From contig NZ_RZMZ01000015.1 in assembly GCF_003992675.1 (NCBI RefSeq), forward strand, positions 124,001 through 188,000: a stretch of 64,000 nt of DNA, read 5' to 3'. This stretch comes from Flagellimonas marinaquae (GTDB taxonomy: Bacteria > Bacteroidota > Bacteroidia > Flavobacteriales > Flavobacteriaceae). Positions 15,897 to 25,733 of the stretch are shown piece after piece. A program made the position numbers and the translations under genes. The notes below the pieces were generated by a model. It searched no databases. It had not been told where the DNA came from and was given only the letters and a program-made list of their open reading frames with translations. The first letter of the stretch is position 1, and each line of letters begins with the position of its first letter.

Positions 15897-17135
15897 TTAC
15901 TTTACCGCCTGTGTTTTGGGCGACTCAAACAAGTCCTTCACATCCACTTGATTGGCCAAGATGTCATCAAAGGTTTCCCGTTTTCTGATGAGGTGTCCCT
16001 TGCCTTTGTGCCAAAGTACCTCGGCGGGCCGATATCTGGAATTGTAATTGTTGGCCATAGTGAAGCAGTACGCTCCGGCATTTTTAAAACAAAGGATGTC
16101 GCCTTCGGTGATTTCATTGATTCTTCGGTTGCTGCCAAAGGTATCCGTTTCACAAATATATCCTACCACCGAATAATAACGCTCCCTGCCATTTGGATTG
16201 GAGATGTTGCTAATTTCGTGGGTAGACCCATATAGCATGGGCCGTATCAAATGGTTAAAGCCTGAATCAATACTGGCAAAAACTGTAGATGTGGTCTGTT
16301 TTACTACATTGACCTTGGCCAAAAAGAAGCCGGCCTCGCTCACCAAAAATTTACCAGGCTCAAAGGCAAGGGTGAGCTCTCGCCCGTATTCCTTGCAGAA
16401 CTCGTTGAATCTTTTGGTCAGTTTTTTGCCCAACTCATCCACGTTGGTTTGAATGTCACCTTCTTTATAAGGTACTTTAAAACCGCTACCAAAATCAATG
16501 AACTCCAAGTCCTTGAAGTTTTTGGCGGTTTCAAAAAGAATTTCCGAAGCGTAGAGGAATACATCAATATCCAAAATATCACTGCCAGTATGCATGTGTA
16601 TTCCGTTAATGTTCATGTCGGTAAGTTCCACAATGCGCAACAAATGTGGTATTTGGTGTACGCTGATACCAAATTTGGAATCGATGTGTCCAACCGAAAT
16701 GTTGGAATTTCCACCCGCCATCACATGGGGGTTAATTCGGATACAGACCGGAATATCGGGATGCTTGCTGCCAAACTGTTCCAAAATGGAAAGGTTGTCA
16801 ATATTTACTTGGACCCCAAGCGCAGCAGCTTCTTCAATTTCTTCCAGAGAAACCCCATTGGGCGTAAAAATGATGGACTCTGGCTTGAAGCCAGCCAAAA
16901 GCCCCAATTTTACTTCCTGGATGGAGACCGTATCCAGGCCACTGCCTAAGCTGTTCAATAATCTAAGAATGCTAATATTGCTCAGAGCCTTGGCGGCATA
17001 GTTCAACTTTAGGTGAGGTACACCTTTAAAGGCATGGGTCAGCTTTTTATATTGGGACGTGATTTTGTCCGCGTCATACACATACAAGGGCGCACCAAAT
17101 TCTTCGGTAAGTTGAAGTAAGTCCTTAGCATTCAT
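15897..17135 (-). CDS. lysA: Diaminopimelate decarboxylase
   Basis: The start is taken at the ATG at 17135, giving 412 residues; an upstream TTG would add eight. The enzyme decarboxylates meso-diaminopimelate to lysine with pyridoxal phosphate. The PLP lysine is in LKLNYAAKALSN, the alanine racemase-like barrel contains GIHMHTGSDI and FEPGKFLV, and the C-terminal barrel has the substrate cysteine in YICETDTFG. IDFGSGFKVPY carries the phosphate-binding glycine region. Together with dapD at 37 kb it belongs to the lysine and peptidoglycan-precursor route. Nothing is unusual. Confidence 0.96.
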   Translation of the reverse strand: MNAKDLLQLTEEFGAPLYVYDADKITSQYKKLTHAFKGVPHLKLNYAAKALSNISILRLLNSLGSGLDTVSIQEVKLGLLAGFKPESIIFTPNGVSLEEIEEAAALGVQVNIDNLSILEQFGSKHPDIPVCIRINPHVMAGGNSNISVGHIDSKFGISVHQIPHLLRIVELTDMNINGIHMHTGSDILDIDVFLYASEILFETAKNFKDLEFIDFGSGFKVPYKEGDIQTNVDELGKKLTKRFNEFCKEYGRELTLAFEPGKFLVSEAGFFLAKVNVVKQTTSTVFASIDSGFNHLIRPMLYGSTHEISNISNPNGRERYYSVVGYICETDTFGSNRRINEITEGDILCFKNAGAYCFTMANNYNSRYRPAEVLWHKGKGHLIRKRETFDDILANQVDVKDLFESPKTQAVK

Positions 17136-17307
17136 AGTAAAACAGATTATTTGGAACAAAACTAGTTGTTACGGTGCTTACTTACAAGAAATTTAATTTA
17201 ATCTATCAAAATATAACAAATTGTTTGTTTTGAAACATTTCAACTTTGGGCAGCAGTTGTAGCTTTGGTTTTTGATACGTATTTTTAGACAAATCTCAAC
17301 ATTGAAC

Positions 17308-17946
17308 ATGAAGCTTCCATTATTCCCATTGCAGTCGGTATTTTATCCGGGTGAAACGGTGCCACTTCATATTTTTGAGGATCGCTACAAGCAATTGATA
17401 CACGATTGTAGGCGGGAGGCACTTACTTTTGGTATTCCGGTATATATCAATAATTCCATTTCATATGGGACAGAAGTTCAATTGGTGGAAGTGGTGAATA
17501 CCTACGAGTCGGGAGAAATGGACGTGGTCTGTGTTGCGCGACAGATTTTTAAGGTGTTGAGCTTTGAACAACAACTGGAAGGAAAACTCTACGCTGGCGG
17601 CGATGTTGCCTTTTTGGAAACGGAGAACGATGCGGACGAAAACTTGAGAGCGGAAGTGCTTCAAAAAGTGGAGGAACTTTACGATATTATGGATGTTCCT
17701 TTCACTAAGACCTCGCCCAAGCAATTCAACAGTTATTCCTTGGCCCACAAAATGGGGCTTTCTTTTGAGCAGGAATATGAATTGTTGCTTATGACCAAGG
17801 AAACCGACCGTTTAAACTTTATCAAGGCCCATTTGGAAGCCACTACCCACGTATTGCACAAAGTAAATCGTACCAAGGAAGTGATTGAAATGAATGGCCA
17901 CTTCAAAAACTTTGACCCTTTGGACTTCAAAGATTTTAAGTTATAG
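17308..17946 (+). CDS. LON substrate-binding domain protein (peptidase-less)
   Basis: The start is taken at the ATG at 17308 (MKLPLFPLQ), giving 212 residues; the reading frame extends 36 bp upstream but those residues do not fit the family. LPLFPLQSVFYPGETVPLHI is the conserved opening of the Lon N-terminal domain, followed by FEDRYKQLIHDC. There is no ATPase or protease domain. Such stand-alone proteins are widespread in Bacteroidota; their role is unproven and may be substrate recognition. The C-terminal helical part has LLLMTKETDRLNFIKAHLE. Confidence 0.88.
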   Translation: MKLPLFPLQSVFYPGETVPLHIFEDRYKQLIHDCRREALTFGIPVYINNSISYGTEVQLVEVVNTYESGEMDVVCVARQIFKVLSFEQQLEGKLYAGGDVAFLETENDADENLRAEVLQKVEELYDIMDVPFTKTSPKQFNSYSLAHKMGLSFEQEYELLLMTKETDRLNFIKAHLEATTHVLHKVNRTKEVIEMNGHFKNFDPLDFKDFKL

Positions 17947-18030
17947 CTGTTTCTTTGTAAAAACACTCCTTAATTCCGTCGGAAAAGGTAATTATTCATT
18001 TAACATCTTCAATTTGTCAGCGGTGTTTTC

Positions 18031-18038
18031 TATTTTTG
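18031..18038 (+). promoter_or_regulatory. -7 element for sucC
   Basis: TATTTTTG matches TAnnTTTG exactly, 25 bp before the sucC ATG. A TTG at 18014-18016 is the only -33 candidate and its 14-bp spacing is shorter than usual. Confidence 0.5.
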
Positions 18039-18063
18039 TCAGCAAACAAAAGTAAACTCACAG

Positions 18064-19257
18064 ATGAATCTTCACGAATATCAAGGAAAAGAGATTTTAG
18101 CCAGTTTTGGCGTTAGGATCCAACGAGGAATAGTAGCGCACAACGCCAAAGAAGCGGTAGACGCCGCAAAACAACTTACAGAGGAAACCGGTACAGGATG
18201 GCACGTAATAAAGGCCCAAGTACATGCAGGTGGCCGTGGTAAGGGCGGTGGTGTAAAGCTGGCCAAGAACTTGAAGGAAGTGGAAGAATTGGCGGGCAGC
18301 ATCATTGGGATGAACCTAGTGACCCCTCAAACATCTGCCGAGGGTAAAAAAGTACATCAAGTATTGGTAGCCGAGGACGTGTATTATCCTGGCGATAGCG
18401 AAACCAGCGAGTTTTATATGTCCGTGCTACTCAACAGGGGCACTGGTAGGAACATGATCATGTACTCTACAGAAGGAGGTATGGACATTGAAGAGGTGGC
18501 CGAAAAGACCCCACATTTGATCTTTACGGAAGAAGTGGACCCTGGACTGGGATTATTGCCTTTCCAAGCACGTAGGATTGCCTTTAACCTAGGTTTGTCC
18601 GGAACGGCTTTTAAGGAGATGACCAAATTTGTGATGTCCCTATATAAAGCTTATGTGGAAAGTGACGCAAGTCTTTTTGAGATTAACCCGGTGTTGAAGA
18701 CTTCGGATGATAAAATTATGGCCGTTGATGCCAAGGTAACCATTGATGATAACGCACTTTACCGAAGAAAATCCTACGCCGAAATGCGCGACCTTCGCGA
18801 GGAGAATCCCATTGAAGTGGAAGCCCGCGAAGTAGGATTGAATTATGTGGATTTGGACGGTAACGTGGGTTGTATGGTCAACGGTGCCGGTTTGGCCATG
18901 GCTACCATGGATTTGATTAAAATGGCAGGTGGAGAACCGGCCAACTTTTTGGACGTAGGAGGAACTGCCGATGCCAAAAGGGTAGAGGAAGCTTTCCGTA
19001 TCATCCTAAAGGATCCTAACGTAAAGGCTATTCTCATCAACATTTTTGGTGGAATCGTTCGTTGTGACCGAGTTGCACAAGGAGTTGTGGATGCCTATAA
19101 AAATATGGGTGATGCTATCCAAGTGCCCATTATTGTGAGATTACAAGGTACCAATGCTGAGTTGGCCAAGGAAATTATTGATAATTCCGGTTTGGCGGTG
19201 CACTCTGCGGTACAGTTCAAAGAAGCTGCCGACAAAGTGGAGGAAGTATTGAGCTAG
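18064..19257 (+). CDS. sucC: Succinate-CoA ligase (ADP-forming) subunit beta
   Basis: The 397-residue subunit works with SucD in the citric acid cycle to make ATP or GTP from succinyl-CoA. It begins with [17 protein letters not shown] and has the ATP-grasp region with [16 protein letters not shown], nucleotide contacts through FEINPVLKT, and the C-terminal CoA-ligase domain with [20 protein letters not shown]. Length is normal. sucD is not adjacent: a strong terminator follows directly, so the alpha subunit must be encoded elsewhere. Confidence 0.97.
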   Translation: MNLHEYQGKEILASFGVRIQRGIVAHNAKEAVDAAKQLTEETGTGWHVIKAQVHAGGRGKGGGVKLAKNLKEVEELAGSIIGMNLVTPQTSAEGKKVHQVLVAEDVYYPGDSETSEFYMSVLLNRGTGRNMIMYSTEGGMDIEEVAEKTPHLIFTEEVDPGLGLLPFQARRIAFNLGLSGTAFKEMTKFVMSLYKAYVESDASLFEINPVLKTSDDKIMAVDAKVTIDDNALYRRKSYAEMRDLREENPIEVEAREVGLNYVDLDGNVGCMVNGAGLAMATMDLIKMAGGEPANFLDVGGTADAKRVEEAFRIILKDPNVKAILINIFGGIVRCDRVAQGVVDAYKNMGDAIQVPIIVRLQGTNAELAKEIIDNSGLAVHSAVQFKEAADKVEEVLS

Positions 19258-19280
19258 TCTCAAACCAGATAAATTTCAGA

Positions 19281-19312
19281 AAGGCAATGCTAAAAAGGCA
19301 TTGCCTTTTTTT
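19281..19312 (+). terminator. Rho-independent terminator of sucC
   Basis: AAGGCAATGC and GCATTGCCTT form a perfect 10-bp stem with a 7-base loop, followed by a run of T. It lies 23 bp after the sucC stop. Confidence 0.92.
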
Positions 19313-19604
19313 GTGTCCAGAAGCAATAGCACAGCATTTTTTCTGGTAAAAACTATGCTTGTTTCATAGTCCGTTCGTTTTGAGAGCTTTCCTGAAATAT
19401 CCAAGAAATCATCAAACGAACACCTCCCCAAATCCAAGTATTAGGTAAAGGTTAGGTGCATTAAACATTTGTTAAATCCTCATATTCTGTAACATTTTAG
19501 ATTTTTAATCGTCTTATTTTTGAGATGTCTTTAAAAGGAGCTCTTGAATGAGGTTCTTTTTTAACAAATCATTAATCATCAATAAAAATCAAAAAACAGA
19601 AATC
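19313..19604. other. Intergenic region with inverted repeat and promoter element
   Basis: No gene was seen in these 292 bp. GTTCGTTT (19373-19380) and AAACGAAC (19414-19421) form an inverted repeat with a 33-bp spacer. TATTTTTG at 19515-19522 matches the -7 consensus and could drive the small secreted protein gene at 19605, leaving a leader of about 80 bases. Confidence 0.4.
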
Positions 19605-19940
19605 ATGAGAAAATTTAAGACGATTACAGTAGCGTTGGCGTTGTTTGTGACCATGGGTGCATTTGCAACAGAGGGTGAAAAGGAAACCAAAGAAAAAAGC
19701 CTTTCCGGACAGATTTACGAAATGTTGAAAGACAATCAATTCAACGTGGATTACAAAGAATTGAGTGCGGAAGTTCGTTTCATTGTAAACGAAAATGGCG
19801 AATTGATCGTGCTCTCGGTAGAAACTGAAGACGAGGTGTTGGATGGCTTTGTAAAAAATCGCTTGAACTACAAAAAGGTGCAATTGGAGAATGTTGCCCC
19901 AGGCAGAGTATATCAACTTCCAGTACGAATTACCGCATAG
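19605..19940 (+). CDS. Small secreted protein of unknown function
   Basis: The start is taken at the ATG at 19605 because it begins a signal peptide, MRKFKTITVALALFVTMGA; an upstream in-frame ATG at 19548 would bury it. The 111-residue product is then cleaved near AFATEG. The mature part has VDYKELSAEVRFIVNENGEL and NRLNYKKVQLENVAPGRVYQ, a strand-rich domain whose NENGEL and late NRL spacing recall TonB C-terminal-like domains, but this is only a resemblance. A strong terminator follows. Confidence 0.8.
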   Translation: MRKFKTITVALALFVTMGAFATEGEKETKEKSLSGQIYEMLKDNQFNVDYKELSAEVRFIVNENGELIVLSVETEDEVLDGFVKNRLNYKKVQLENVAPGRVYQLPVRITA

Positions 19941-19970
19941 AAAACGGAAATTGTTTGAGTTAGCAATTAA

Positions 19971-19996
19971 AAGCCCTGAAATTCAGGGCTTTTTTG
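19971..19996 (+). terminator. Rho-independent terminator
   Basis: AAGCCCTGAA and TTCAGGGCTT are perfectly complementary with a central A, giving a stem of about 8-9 bp with a tight loop, followed by a T-run. It ends transcription of the small secreted protein gene. Confidence 0.9.
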
Positions 19997-20056
19997 TGTA
20001 CTAAAATGGAGGTTTTGGAGTTATGTAAGTGGAGCATCAAACCAAAACCCCGTCCT

Positions 20057-20458
20057 ATGGGAACTCATGAAGAAAAATTGAGCATACTTTCAGAGATGAT
20101 CGCCTTTGCAAGGGTAGATCATTCCCTGAAGCAATCGGAGTACGATTTTTTGCTTCAAGTTGCCCGTGGCCTCGGAGTGGATGAGGATACCTTTAAAGGA
20201 CTCCTAAAGGAAAGACCGCCCAAGGTGCGCTTAAAAACACAGGCCGACCGCATAGTGCAGTTCCATCGACTTATGTTGCTTATGAACATTGACCATGAAC
20301 AGCACAAAAAGGAAATTGACCGACTTTACAACATTGGTCTACGAATGGGCCTACCACCCGCGGCCATTAGTCAGGTTTTGGAAGTGATGCATCGCTACCC
20401 CGATAAGATTGTCCCGCCCAATGTGCTGATCAATATCTTCAGGGCACATTACAATTAA
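20057..20458 (+). CDS. TerB-like protein
   Basis: The start is taken at the ATG at 20057, giving 133 residues; the earlier start at 19994 lies within the preceding terminator. The helical protein has KLSILSEMIAFARVDHSLKQ, an acidic and basic helix pattern seen in TerB-like domains, then YDFLLQVARGLGVDEDTFKG and RIVQFHRLMLLMNIDHEQH. TerB-like folds occur in tellurite-resistance and chaperone contexts; the role here is not known. No other ter genes are nearby. It may be transcribed with the downstream heat-shock gene, although the gap is 115 bp. Confidence 0.72.
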   Translation: MGTHEEKLSILSEMIAFARVDHSLKQSEYDFLLQVARGLGVDEDTFKGLLKERPPKVRLKTQADRIVQFHRLMLLMNIDHEQHKKEIDRLYNIGLRMGLPPAAISQVLEVMHRYPDKIVPPNVLINIFRAHYN

Positions 20459-20573
20459 TGCCATAATGACACCTTATTTCTTTTGAAAACCGCCAAAAAG
20501 GCAGTTATTCTATGTTGGTATATGATTTGACTTATACTGGGTGATTACAACGTTTAACTAAAATTGAATCGCC

Positions 20574-20999
20574 ATGAGTATAGTAAAAAGAAATAACTTG
20601 TTTTTTCCATCATTGATGAACGATTTTATGGGACCTGATTGGTTCGGAGGAACCGAAAAATGGAACGCTACCATGCCAGCTGTCAACATTAAGGACAACA
20701 CCGAAGGATTTGAATTGGAATTGGCAGTCCCAGGTATGAAGAAGGATGATTTTACCGTGGAAATCGATAATGATGTATTGACCATTTCCAGTGAAATCAA
20801 AACTGAAAATGAAGATAAAAATGAGAATTACACACGCAAAGAGTTCTCATATAGTTCATTTAAAAGAGCCTTTACCCTCCCAGAAACGGTAGATGGTTCC
20901 AAAATCGATGCTAAATACGAGGATGGAATATTGAAACTGACCTTGCCCAAAAAACAAGAGGCATTGCCAAAACCAAAAAGATTGATTGAAATCGCATAA
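20574..20999 (+). CDS. Small heat-shock protein (Hsp20/alpha-crystallin)
   Basis: The 141-residue protein has an alpha-crystallin domain from about residue 35: FELELAVPGMKKDDFTVEID, then a variable loop, and FKRAFTLPETVDGSKIDAKY followed by EDGILKLTLPKK with the conserved GxLxxxxPK end. It holds unfolding proteins in the cytoplasm without ATP. The N-terminal part (FPSLMNDFMGPDWFG) is typical of bacterial class members. A strong hairpin terminator follows. Confidence 0.95.
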   Translation: MSIVKRNNLFFPSLMNDFMGPDWFGGTEKWNATMPAVNIKDNTEGFELELAVPGMKKDDFTVEIDNDVLTISSEIKTENEDKNENYTRKEFSYSSFKRAFTLPETVDGSKIDAKYEDGILKLTLPKKQEALPKPKRLIEIA

Positions 21000-21058
21000 G
21001 ACTGAAGAACACCAACTATAGGTGTTTCATGATGGTTGGATTAGTTGGTTAGTTTGGG

Positions 21059-21091
21059 ACGCGCTCCTGCTCTGCGGGGGCGCGTTTTTTT
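21059..21091 (+). terminator. Rho-independent terminator of the Hsp20 gene
   Basis: ACGCGCTCC pairs with GGGGCGCGT over 9 positions including one G-T pair, with a loop of about nine bases, followed by seven T. It overlaps the last codons of the convergent uvrB by two bases. Confidence 0.9.
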
Positions 21092-23078
21092 ATTCCTTCT
21101 CCTGAAGCATTTTGATTTCGTCCCTTAGCTTCGCTGCTTCCATAAAATTGAGCTCCTTGGCCGCCTTTTCCATGGCCTTGCGTTTTTCCCTGATCAATTT
21201 TTCCTTTTGGTCTTCCGTAATGTACTTTAAGTCCGGTTCTGCAGCCCGTAGTTCTTCTTTTTGGAAATGATACGTGGAAACTGAATTTTTGGCCAAGGCA
21301 CTATCTAGGTTTTTCTTCAGTGCAGTAGGGGTAATATTGTTTTCCTTGTTGTAGGTCATCTGTTTTTCCCTACGATAGTTGGTCTCATCGATGGTCTTTT
21401 GCATACTCTCCGTAATGGTATCGGCATACATAATGGCCTTTCCGTTCAAATTACGTGCGGCACGACCTACCGTTTGGGTCAAGGAGCGATTGCTTCGCAA
21501 AAATCCCTCCTTGTCTGCATCCAAGATGGCCACCAGGGATACTTCCGGTAAATCCAGACCTTCTCTCAACAAGTTTACACCAATGAGTACATCAAACAGT
21601 CCCTTTCTCAAGTCTTGCATAATTTCCACGCGCTCCAGAGTATCTACATCACTGTGAATGTAACGACATCGTATATCGATTCGGGATAGATATTTGGTAA
21701 GCTCTTCCGCCATACGTTTGGTCAAGGTAGTGACCAAGGTGCGTTCATCCAGTTCTACCCGTTGTTGGATTTCCTCCACCAAATCATCAATTTGGTTTTC
21801 GCTGGGGCGAACTTCTATCACGGGGTCCAACAAACCTGTCGGTCGGATGACCTGTTCCACATAAACCCCTTCGCTCAATTCCAGTTCGTAATCTGCCGGT
21901 GTTGCACTAACGTAAAGCACCTGATTCTGCAGGGCCTCAAATTCTTCAAATTTTAGCGGACGGTTGTCCATGGCAGCAGGCAAACGGAAACCATACTCCA
22001 CCAGGTTTTCCTTTCTGGAACGGTCACCACCGTACATGGCATGTACCTGCGGTATGGTCACATGGCTTTCATCCACCACCATTAAATAATCATCTGGGAA
22101 ATAATCCAATAGGCAGAACGGCCTGGTGCCTGGCTTTCTCCCATCCAAATATCTGGAGTAGTTCTCGATACCGGAACAGTAGCCCAGTTCACGAATCATT
22201 TCCAAGTCAAAATTGGTTCGCTCCTCCAAACGTTTGGCTTCCAGAGGCCGACCAATCTCCTTAAAATAATCCACTTGTTTCACCAAGTCATCCTGAATTT
22301 CACGGATGGCATTTTGAAGCACATCCGGAGAGGTTACGAACATGTTCGCCGGATAAATATTTAAGGTATCGTAAATCTCGATTACTTTGTTGTTGAACGG
22401 GTCCAAAGCCTCGATTTCCTCAATCTCATCCCCGAAAAAATGGATGCGGAACGCATGGTCGGCATATCCGGGGAAAACATCCACCACATCCCCTTTTACC
22501 CTAAAATTGCCGTTTCTGAAATCTGCCGTGGTACGGGCATAAAGGCTCTGTACCAATTGTTTCAGGAATTTGGTTCTGGAAATAACTTGGTCCCGGTGGA
22601 TGGTGATTACGTTCTTTTGAAATTCGATAGGGTTACCGATGCCATATAAACAGGAGACTGAGGCGACCACCAAAACGTCACGCCTTCCAGACAATAGCGA
22701 AGAGGTGGTACTCAACCGAAGTTTTTCGATATCCTCATTGATGGAAAGGTCTTTTTCTATGTACAGACCGCTTGTGGGAATATAGGCCTCTGGCTGATAG
22801 TAATCGTAGTAGGATACAAAATATTCCACCGCATTGTTGGGAAAAAATTGCTTGAACTCGGAATACAATTGTGCCGCTAACGTCTTGTTGTGTGCCAATA
22901 CCAACGTAGGCTTTTGTACTGATTCCACTACATTGGCCACGGTAAAGGTTTTACCGGAACCCGTTACCCCTAGCAGCGTCTGGTGCCGCGTATTGCCCTC
23001 GATGCCCTGGACCAGCTGGCGTATGGCTTCGGGTTGATCGCCCGTAGGCTTAAATTCGGATACTACCTGAAATTTCAT
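21090..23078 (-). CDS. uvrB: UvrABC excision nuclease subunit B
   Basis: The 662-residue helicase-like subunit receives damaged DNA from UvrA and recruits UvrC in nucleotide excision repair. Walker A GVTGSGKTFT is at residues 37-46, the beta-hairpin region includes YYDYYQPEAYIPTSGLYIEK, DEAD-like DESH is in LMVVDESHVTIPQ, and helicase motif VI lies in QTVGRAARNLNGKA. The C-terminal UvrC-binding UVR motif is AMEKAAKELNFMEAAKLRDE. All domains are present and length is normal. Confidence 0.98.
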   Translation of the reverse strand: MKFQVVSEFKPTGDQPEAIRQLVQGIEGNTRHQTLLGVTGSGKTFTVANVVESVQKPTLVLAHNKTLAAQLYSEFKQFFPNNAVEYFVSYYDYYQPEAYIPTSGLYIEKDLSINEDIEKLRLSTTSSLLSGRRDVLVVASVSCLYGIGNPIEFQKNVITIHRDQVISRTKFLKQLVQSLYARTTADFRNGNFRVKGDVVDVFPGYADHAFRIHFFGDEIEEIEALDPFNNKVIEIYDTLNIYPANMFVTSPDVLQNAIREIQDDLVKQVDYFKEIGRPLEAKRLEERTNFDLEMIRELGYCSGIENYSRYLDGRKPGTRPFCLLDYFPDDYLMVVDESHVTIPQVHAMYGGDRSRKENLVEYGFRLPAAMDNRPLKFEEFEALQNQVLYVSATPADYELELSEGVYVEQVIRPTGLLDPVIEVRPSENQIDDLVEEIQQRVELDERTLVTTLTKRMAEELTKYLSRIDIRCRYIHSDVDTLERVEIMQDLRKGLFDVLIGVNLLREGLDLPEVSLVAILDADKEGFLRSNRSLTQTVGRAARNLNGKAIMYADTITESMQKTIDETNYRREKQMTYNKENNITPTALKKNLDSALAKNSVSTYHFQKEELRAAEPDLKYITEDQKEKLIREKRKAMEKAAKELNFMEAAKLRDEIKMLQEKE

Positions 23079-23128
23079 TGAATAAAAATACTAAAGGCTT
23101 CTGCCAAAATGAAGCAAAAAGAAGGGGA

Positions 23129-24859
23129 TTATCGCTTTAGGGTAAAATGTCCCCTAAACTCTCTGTTGTCCTCATCTATGGCCAAGAACCAATAATCGCC
23201 TGATGGTAACCGATTGCCCCGAACCGTTCCGTCCCATCCTTGGGAATCTTGTGAAATCTGCTTCAAAAACATACCGAACCGATCAAAAATCCGGATGCTC
23301 TGAAAAATGATTGGGTCAGAACCCCTCGGTTGTATAAACTGCCAATAATCATTGATGGTGTCCCCATTTGGGGTAAAAAACTTTGGGAAACCTTCCACGG
23401 TCAGATCTTGGGTAAACAATCTTTCGGTAATGCCACAACCATTTTTATCCCGAACATAAATGGTATGGTTGCCCAAGGCCACATTGGTAAAAACATTGCT
23501 ATCGGAATAGGGGCCGTTTATATTATCAATAGCATATTCATAATCACCGTTTCCAGAGGCAATAATCGTCAATTGAAGTGATTGACCCGTTCTTCGGGTC
23601 ACGATGTTGTCAATCGTGGGTTGCTCGGATGAAAGCACCTCAAAAACTTGGTAGCTTGGACATTCTATAAAATTTCCATTTTGCACTATGGTGTTATAGG
23701 CTTCATAACGATAGGTGCCATTTTCGGTAAGGGTTACCTCGTTGGTGGACGATAATAGATTCTCATTGCCAAATTGGTCTATTTGGTACCAGCGATACCC
23801 TTCAGCTACATCATCCGAAGTAATGACAAGTGGGCCCTCATTTTCGCAGGAGGAAAAGGTGTCCGGGAAATCAATGACCGGATTTATGGTGATATATTCA
23901 CCCGATTGAAAATCCAAGTATGGCCCACAACCCAAAAGGGTAGTAAAACTGGTTTGGACACAACCCTCCGCTTGTCCAGCGTCGTTAAACGGAACTATGG
24001 TAATGAAAAAGGTTTTATTGGGTTCAAAATTAACCACTGGGGTAGAATTGGTATTAAAAACGGCACCGTTTAAAATATCGGTTCCTGTAGGCGTGGTACC
24101 AATTGTGACTACGTAACCAGTAGCACCGGGTACCGCAAACCATTCCAGAACCGGCGATAGCGGTACATTGGTTTCACCGTTTTGTGGGTATATGATGGTG
24201 GTACAGTCGGGTATGGCCGATGCCTCCCGCGTAGTAAATTGCTGAAAGGAGCACCCTGCTGCAACTCCCAAAATGTTATAGGGCGTTACGGTGGCATAAA
24301 TGGTGGTTTGTGGTGGAAGTTCAACCGAGGGATTATGGGAAAGGGTGTTGCCCACATCTAAATTGTTCAAAAGTTCTGTTCCCCCAGGTGAGGTGCCTAA
24401 ACTCAATAAATAACCGGTAGCCCCGTACACATAGTCCCAAGAAATCGCGGTGTTGGGGTTGACATCGATAGCCATATCGGGTGGATTGGTCACCTGTGTG
24501 CAATTGGGAATCGCCGTCAAAGGTTCGGTGGTAAAGGTGGTACTGGGACAGGTAATGTTCGGCTGATTGAAAAAGAACAATGTAATGGTCACATAAATGG
24601 TGGTATTGGCCGGAAGACCCAATGGAGGGGTATAGGAAGAACCACTTGCAAATTGTGAGCTTAAAATATCGTCCCCTCCCGGCGTAGTGCCCAACGTTAT
24701 ATTGTACGAAGGCACCCCATCCACAGATTCCCAGTCAATGGTGGCATTCAATGGGACATTGGTGGCGCCATCGGCCGGGAACACCATATCAGGGCACTCC
24801 TGCGCATAGGCGGATAGGCCCATTATTAGGGCAAAGAATATATATATTCTGTTTAGCAT
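23129..24859 (-). CDS. T9SS type B sorting-domain secreted protein with three repeats
   Basis: The 576-residue protein has a signal peptide (to about residue 19) and three repeats of about 95 residues starting near 22, 118 and 218. Each opens with a Cys and a proline-rich strand, then VPLNATIDW- or NTAISWDY-like sequence, then LGTTPGG and a strand ending FTT. They look like fibronectin-like beta domains. A further beta region follows. The C-terminus (FPKFFTPNGDTINDYW, IRIFDRFGMFLKQIS and GDYWFLAIDEDN) is a type B sorting domain for the type IX secretion system. The protein is therefore exported to the cell surface or outside; the ligand is unknown. Confidence 0.93.
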   Translation of the reverse strand: MLNRIYIFFALIMGLSAYAQECPDMVFPADGATNVPLNATIDWESVDGVPSYNITLGTTPGGDDILSSQFASGSSYTPPLGLPANTTIYVTITLFFFNQPNITCPSTTFTTEPLTAIPNCTQVTNPPDMAIDVNPNTAISWDYVYGATGYLLSLGTSPGGTELLNNLDVGNTLSHNPSVELPPQTTIYATVTPYNILGVAAGCSFQQFTTREASAIPDCTTIIYPQNGETNVPLSPVLEWFAVPGATGYVVTIGTTPTGTDILNGAVFNTNSTPVVNFEPNKTFFITIVPFNDAGQAEGCVQTSFTTLLGCGPYLDFQSGEYITINPVIDFPDTFSSCENEGPLVITSDDVAEGYRWYQIDQFGNENLLSSTNEVTLTENGTYRYEAYNTIVQNGNFIECPSYQVFEVLSSEQPTIDNIVTRRTGQSLQLTIIASGNGDYEYAIDNINGPYSDSNVFTNVALGNHTIYVRDKNGCGITERLFTQDLTVEGFPKFFTPNGDTINDYWQFIQPRGSDPIIFQSIRIFDRFGMFLKQISQDSQGWDGTVRGNRLPSGDYWFLAIDEDNREFRGHFTLKR

Positions 24860-24888
24860 TCACGTGATTATGTGCATCCCACAAGATA

Positions 24889-25722
24889 CTACAAATCACG
24901 TTTCTTCAATAATGCGTAGGATAAATAGATGAAAACGGCTGTCCAAACGATGACGATCAGAAACTCATACCAATACACATGATAATCGAATTTCATGTTC
25001 TCCCCGATTTGTTGACCGATGTTTTGTACTGCAGAGAGCCTTGTAAACGGTTCTTTGATCATGTTGCCCATCGATTCCAATGGAAAAAATCGTTTGACCG
25101 ATTTGGCGGCTTCCCAGCTCATCACCTTCCAGCCCAATAGACCAAACACGACTTGCTCCAATATGGTCCAGAGGATGAGGAATCCTAGGGCAAATGCTGA
25201 ACGTTTGACCAAAATCCCCAAGAATAGACAGAAGGAAAAAAAGGCGACTAATTTAAAAAAGAATGCAGGCAAAAATTCCATATCGGAGAAGATGATGGAA
25301 ACTTCATTATAGTCGGAATATACCAGACCGAGAATCATGGAAACCACAAACACAAATACCGTGGAAATCAATGCAAAGGAAATCACGGTAAGCACCTTGG
25401 ACAGGATAAATTCCTTTTTGGACAACCCATCGATAAGGTTTTGTTTGATGGTCTTGTTGCTGTATTCGTTGGACATCATGGATACGATAACAATCGCCAA
25501 AAACAGTTTGAACAATGCTGTGACAAAAGTGTTAAAGTGCCAGATATACGGAAAATTAAAAATCCCTTGATCAGCCAAGTGAAACTGTACTGGGCCAATA
25601 TCAAACTTTATGGCAGCAATAAGGGCGATGGAAGTAAGGAGCACAAAATAAGAGATGATCAGCACCTTGCTGGCCCTATTGTTCCAAAGTTTTATGAATT
25701 CTATTTGTAGGAGACGTAACAT
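24889..25722 (-). CDS. ABC-2 type transporter permease
   Basis: The 277-residue protein has six hydrophobic segments in the ABC-2 arrangement. It opens with MLRLLQIEFIKLWNNRASKV, a typical N-terminal cytoplasmic helix of gliding or export permeases. A conserved early loop is SNEYSNKTIKQNLIDGLSKK, where permeases commonly contact the ATPase. It ends with a C-terminal helix and KKRDL. It pairs with the ATP-binding protein encoded 11 bp upstream; the substrate is unknown. Confidence 0.9.
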   Translation of the reverse strand: MLRLLQIEFIKLWNNRASKVLIISYFVLLTSIALIAAIKFDIGPVQFHLADQGIFNFPYIWHFNTFVTALFKLFLAIVIVSMMSNEYSNKTIKQNLIDGLSKKEFILSKVLTVISFALISTVFVFVVSMILGLVYSDYNEVSIIFSDMEFLPAFFFKLVAFFSFCLFLGILVKRSAFALGFLILWTILEQVVFGLLGWKVMSWEAAKSVKRFFPLESMGNMIKEPFTRLSAVQNIGQQIGENMKFDYHVYWYEFLIVIVWTAVFIYLSYALLKKRDL

Positions 25723-25733
25723 TCGTTTTTAGA